Source: Pantoea sp. RIT-PI-b
GTDB lineage: Bacteria; Pseudomonadota; Gammaproteobacteria; Enterobacterales; Enterobacteriaceae
Length of the DNA stretch: 64,000 bases
Direction: 5' to 3'
NCBI RefSeq assembly: GCF_001187905.1
Contig: NZ_LGIS01000017.1
Location: 1-64,000, forward strand
Below are positions 63,258 to 64,000 of this stretch, one piece after another. The first letter of the stretch is position 1. The number at the start of each line of letters is the position of its first letter. Made by a program: the position numbers and the translations under genes. The notes under the pieces were generated by a model, which did no database searches, was not told the origin of the DNA, and saw only the letters and a program-made list of their open reading frames with translations.

Positions 63258-63842
63258 TTATTTCGCGTATGCTTCGGTTGAGATGGTCAACGTCACGTCA
63301 TCGCCTACCGCTGGCACATACTTATCCAGCTTGAAATCCGAACGCTTAATCACGCCAGTGGCATCAAAACCAATGGCCTCTTTTTTCACCATCGGATGCA
63401 TGCCCTGCTGATTCAGCGTGGCATGCAAGGTGACCGGCTTGGTAATCCCTTTCAACGTCAGGTTACCTTCCACGTCGAATTTGTTATCACCCTTGGCTTC
63501 CACTTTGGTGCTGTGGAATACCGCTGAAGGATATTTTGCGGTATCGAAATACTCAGCACCGAGAAACTCTTTGGTCAATGCAGGTACGTGGGTATCAATT
63601 TGCGTAATCGGCAGCGTGACATCAACGCGCGACTGCTGCGGCTGATCCTTATCAAATACGATTGACCCTTTGCTATTCGGGATATCGGCCGTCGGGTGAG
63701 AGAAACCAAAGTGCGTCCAGGTCACGATGACCGAGGTGTGCGCCGGATCGAGGGCATAGTGCATCGCTGCAGCCTGTGACAAGGGGGCATAAAGCGTAGC
63801 CGCCGCCAACAGTGGCAGCGCAAGACGGGTAACGTTTTTCAC
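63258..63842 (-). CDS. yceI: YceI family periplasmic lipid-binding protein
   Basis: 194 residues, E. coli YceI has 191. GTG start with AAGGA upstream. Signal peptide ends PLSQAAAMHY. YceI fold: YALDPAHTSVIVTWTHFGFS at start, EFLGAEYFDTAKYPSAVFHS in the middle, GNLTLKGITKPVTL and RSDFKLDKYVPAVGDDVTLT at the end. It is a lipocalin-like barrel that holds polyprenyl lipids. No cytochrome b561 partner lies downstream in the visible direction, although such genes often accompany yceI. Confidence 0.95.
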   Translation of the reverse strand: MKNVTRLALPLLAAATLYAPLSQAAAMHYALDPAHTSVIVTWTHFGFSHPTADIPNSKGSIVFDKDQPQQSRVDVTLPITQIDTHVPALTKEFLGAEYFDTAKYPSAVFHSTKVEAKGDNKFDVEGNLTLKGITKPVTLHATLNQQGMHPMVKKEAIGFDATGVIKRSDFKLDKYVPAVGDDVTLTISTEAYAK

Positions 63843-63927
63843 TCGCAGTTCCTTTTAGATCGGGATAATGCAGTGAGTGTCGCCCTTTACCCGCTAACTA
63901 ACCAGTGAAGAGATTTGCTGGTGACTG

Positions 63928-63947
63928 TCAAATATATTCAAATATAT
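63928..63947. promoter_or_regulatory. tandem AT-rich 10-bp repeat upstream of yceI
   Basis: TCAAATATAT occurs twice in a row. A 10-bp period suits a response-regulator or similar site in the yceI promoter region. Confidence 0.35.
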
Positions 63948-64000
63948 CAATGAGTAATAATCATCATACGAAAAAGTCACAGCGAGTAAGTAGCATGCTC

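Overview
The window reads as chromosome or megaplasmid DNA of an Erwiniaceae bacterium, most likely Pantoea or a close relative. Protein types and lengths match enterobacterial families (LplA, UxuA, UxaC, UxuR, KdgF, ScsABCD, Dld, YceI). The DNA is GC-rich, many genes overlap at ATGA junctions, and short hairpin repeats with GTAG ends sit between genes. No rRNA, tRNA, prophage, IS element or CRISPR array was seen. Replicon and species cannot be fixed from the sequence alone.

Layout. 1-2.9 kb: transketolase 3' end, a NemR-like TetR repressor with a DJ-1/PfpI target and three identical operators, then lplA. 2.9-10.8 kb: PTS EIIBC, a ManD/RspA-type dehydratase and a GntR regulator; a pirin; a DeoR regulator facing an MFS-VOC pair; a P-loop kinase. 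10.8-18.8 kb: a membrane PQQ dehydrogenase, an orphan sulfonate-type binding protein with a flavin monooxygenase, a lone GT-D glycosyltransferase, a hexapeptide acetyltransferase and a secreted ParB-like protein. 18.9-25.8 kb: an OmpR-type two-component system facing a TonB-dependent receptor, Old Yellow Enzyme with LysR, and a NUDIX hydrolase. 25.9-33.4 kb: a uronate cluster (GH31, ExuT-like MFS, uxuA, uxaC, uxuR) with UxuR-type boxes between its divergent arms. 33.4-39.3 kb: LysR, a degenerate M24 protein, a TisB/IstR-like SOS toxin-antitoxin locus, a sorbosone-dehydrogenase lipoprotein, and a Fur-box iron-binding protein. 39.3-46 kb: an enolase-superfamily enzyme with a five-gene oligopeptide-type ABC transporter behind tandem CRP sites. 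46-48.4 kb: a Fic gene flanked by a 49-bp duplication of the neighbouring RpiB-family gene's 3' end, then that gene and kdgF around a KdgR box. 48.4-52 kb: scsABCD. 52.3-55.5 kb: SDR, MFS, LysR. 55.4-60.3 kb: an L-ascorbate-family PTS operon with a PfkA-like kinase and a class II aldolase. 60.7-64 kb: dld, a 750-bp inverted-repeat region and yceI.

Much of the window serves plant-derived carbon: glucuronate and unsaturated uronates (uxuA, uxaC, kdgF), sugar acids (ManD), PQQ aldose oxidation and PTS sugars. Many intergenic regions carry CRP-like sites. The findings I rate highest are the toxin-antitoxin locus at 35.8-36.3 kb, which has every part of a TisB/IstR system (29-residue hydrophobic peptide, LexA box, divergent small RNA with 17 nt of perfect complementarity to the toxin leader, two terminators), and the PTS-kinase-aldolase operon at 55.4-60.3 kb, whose enzyme combination suggests a dedicated ketose route of unknown substrate.
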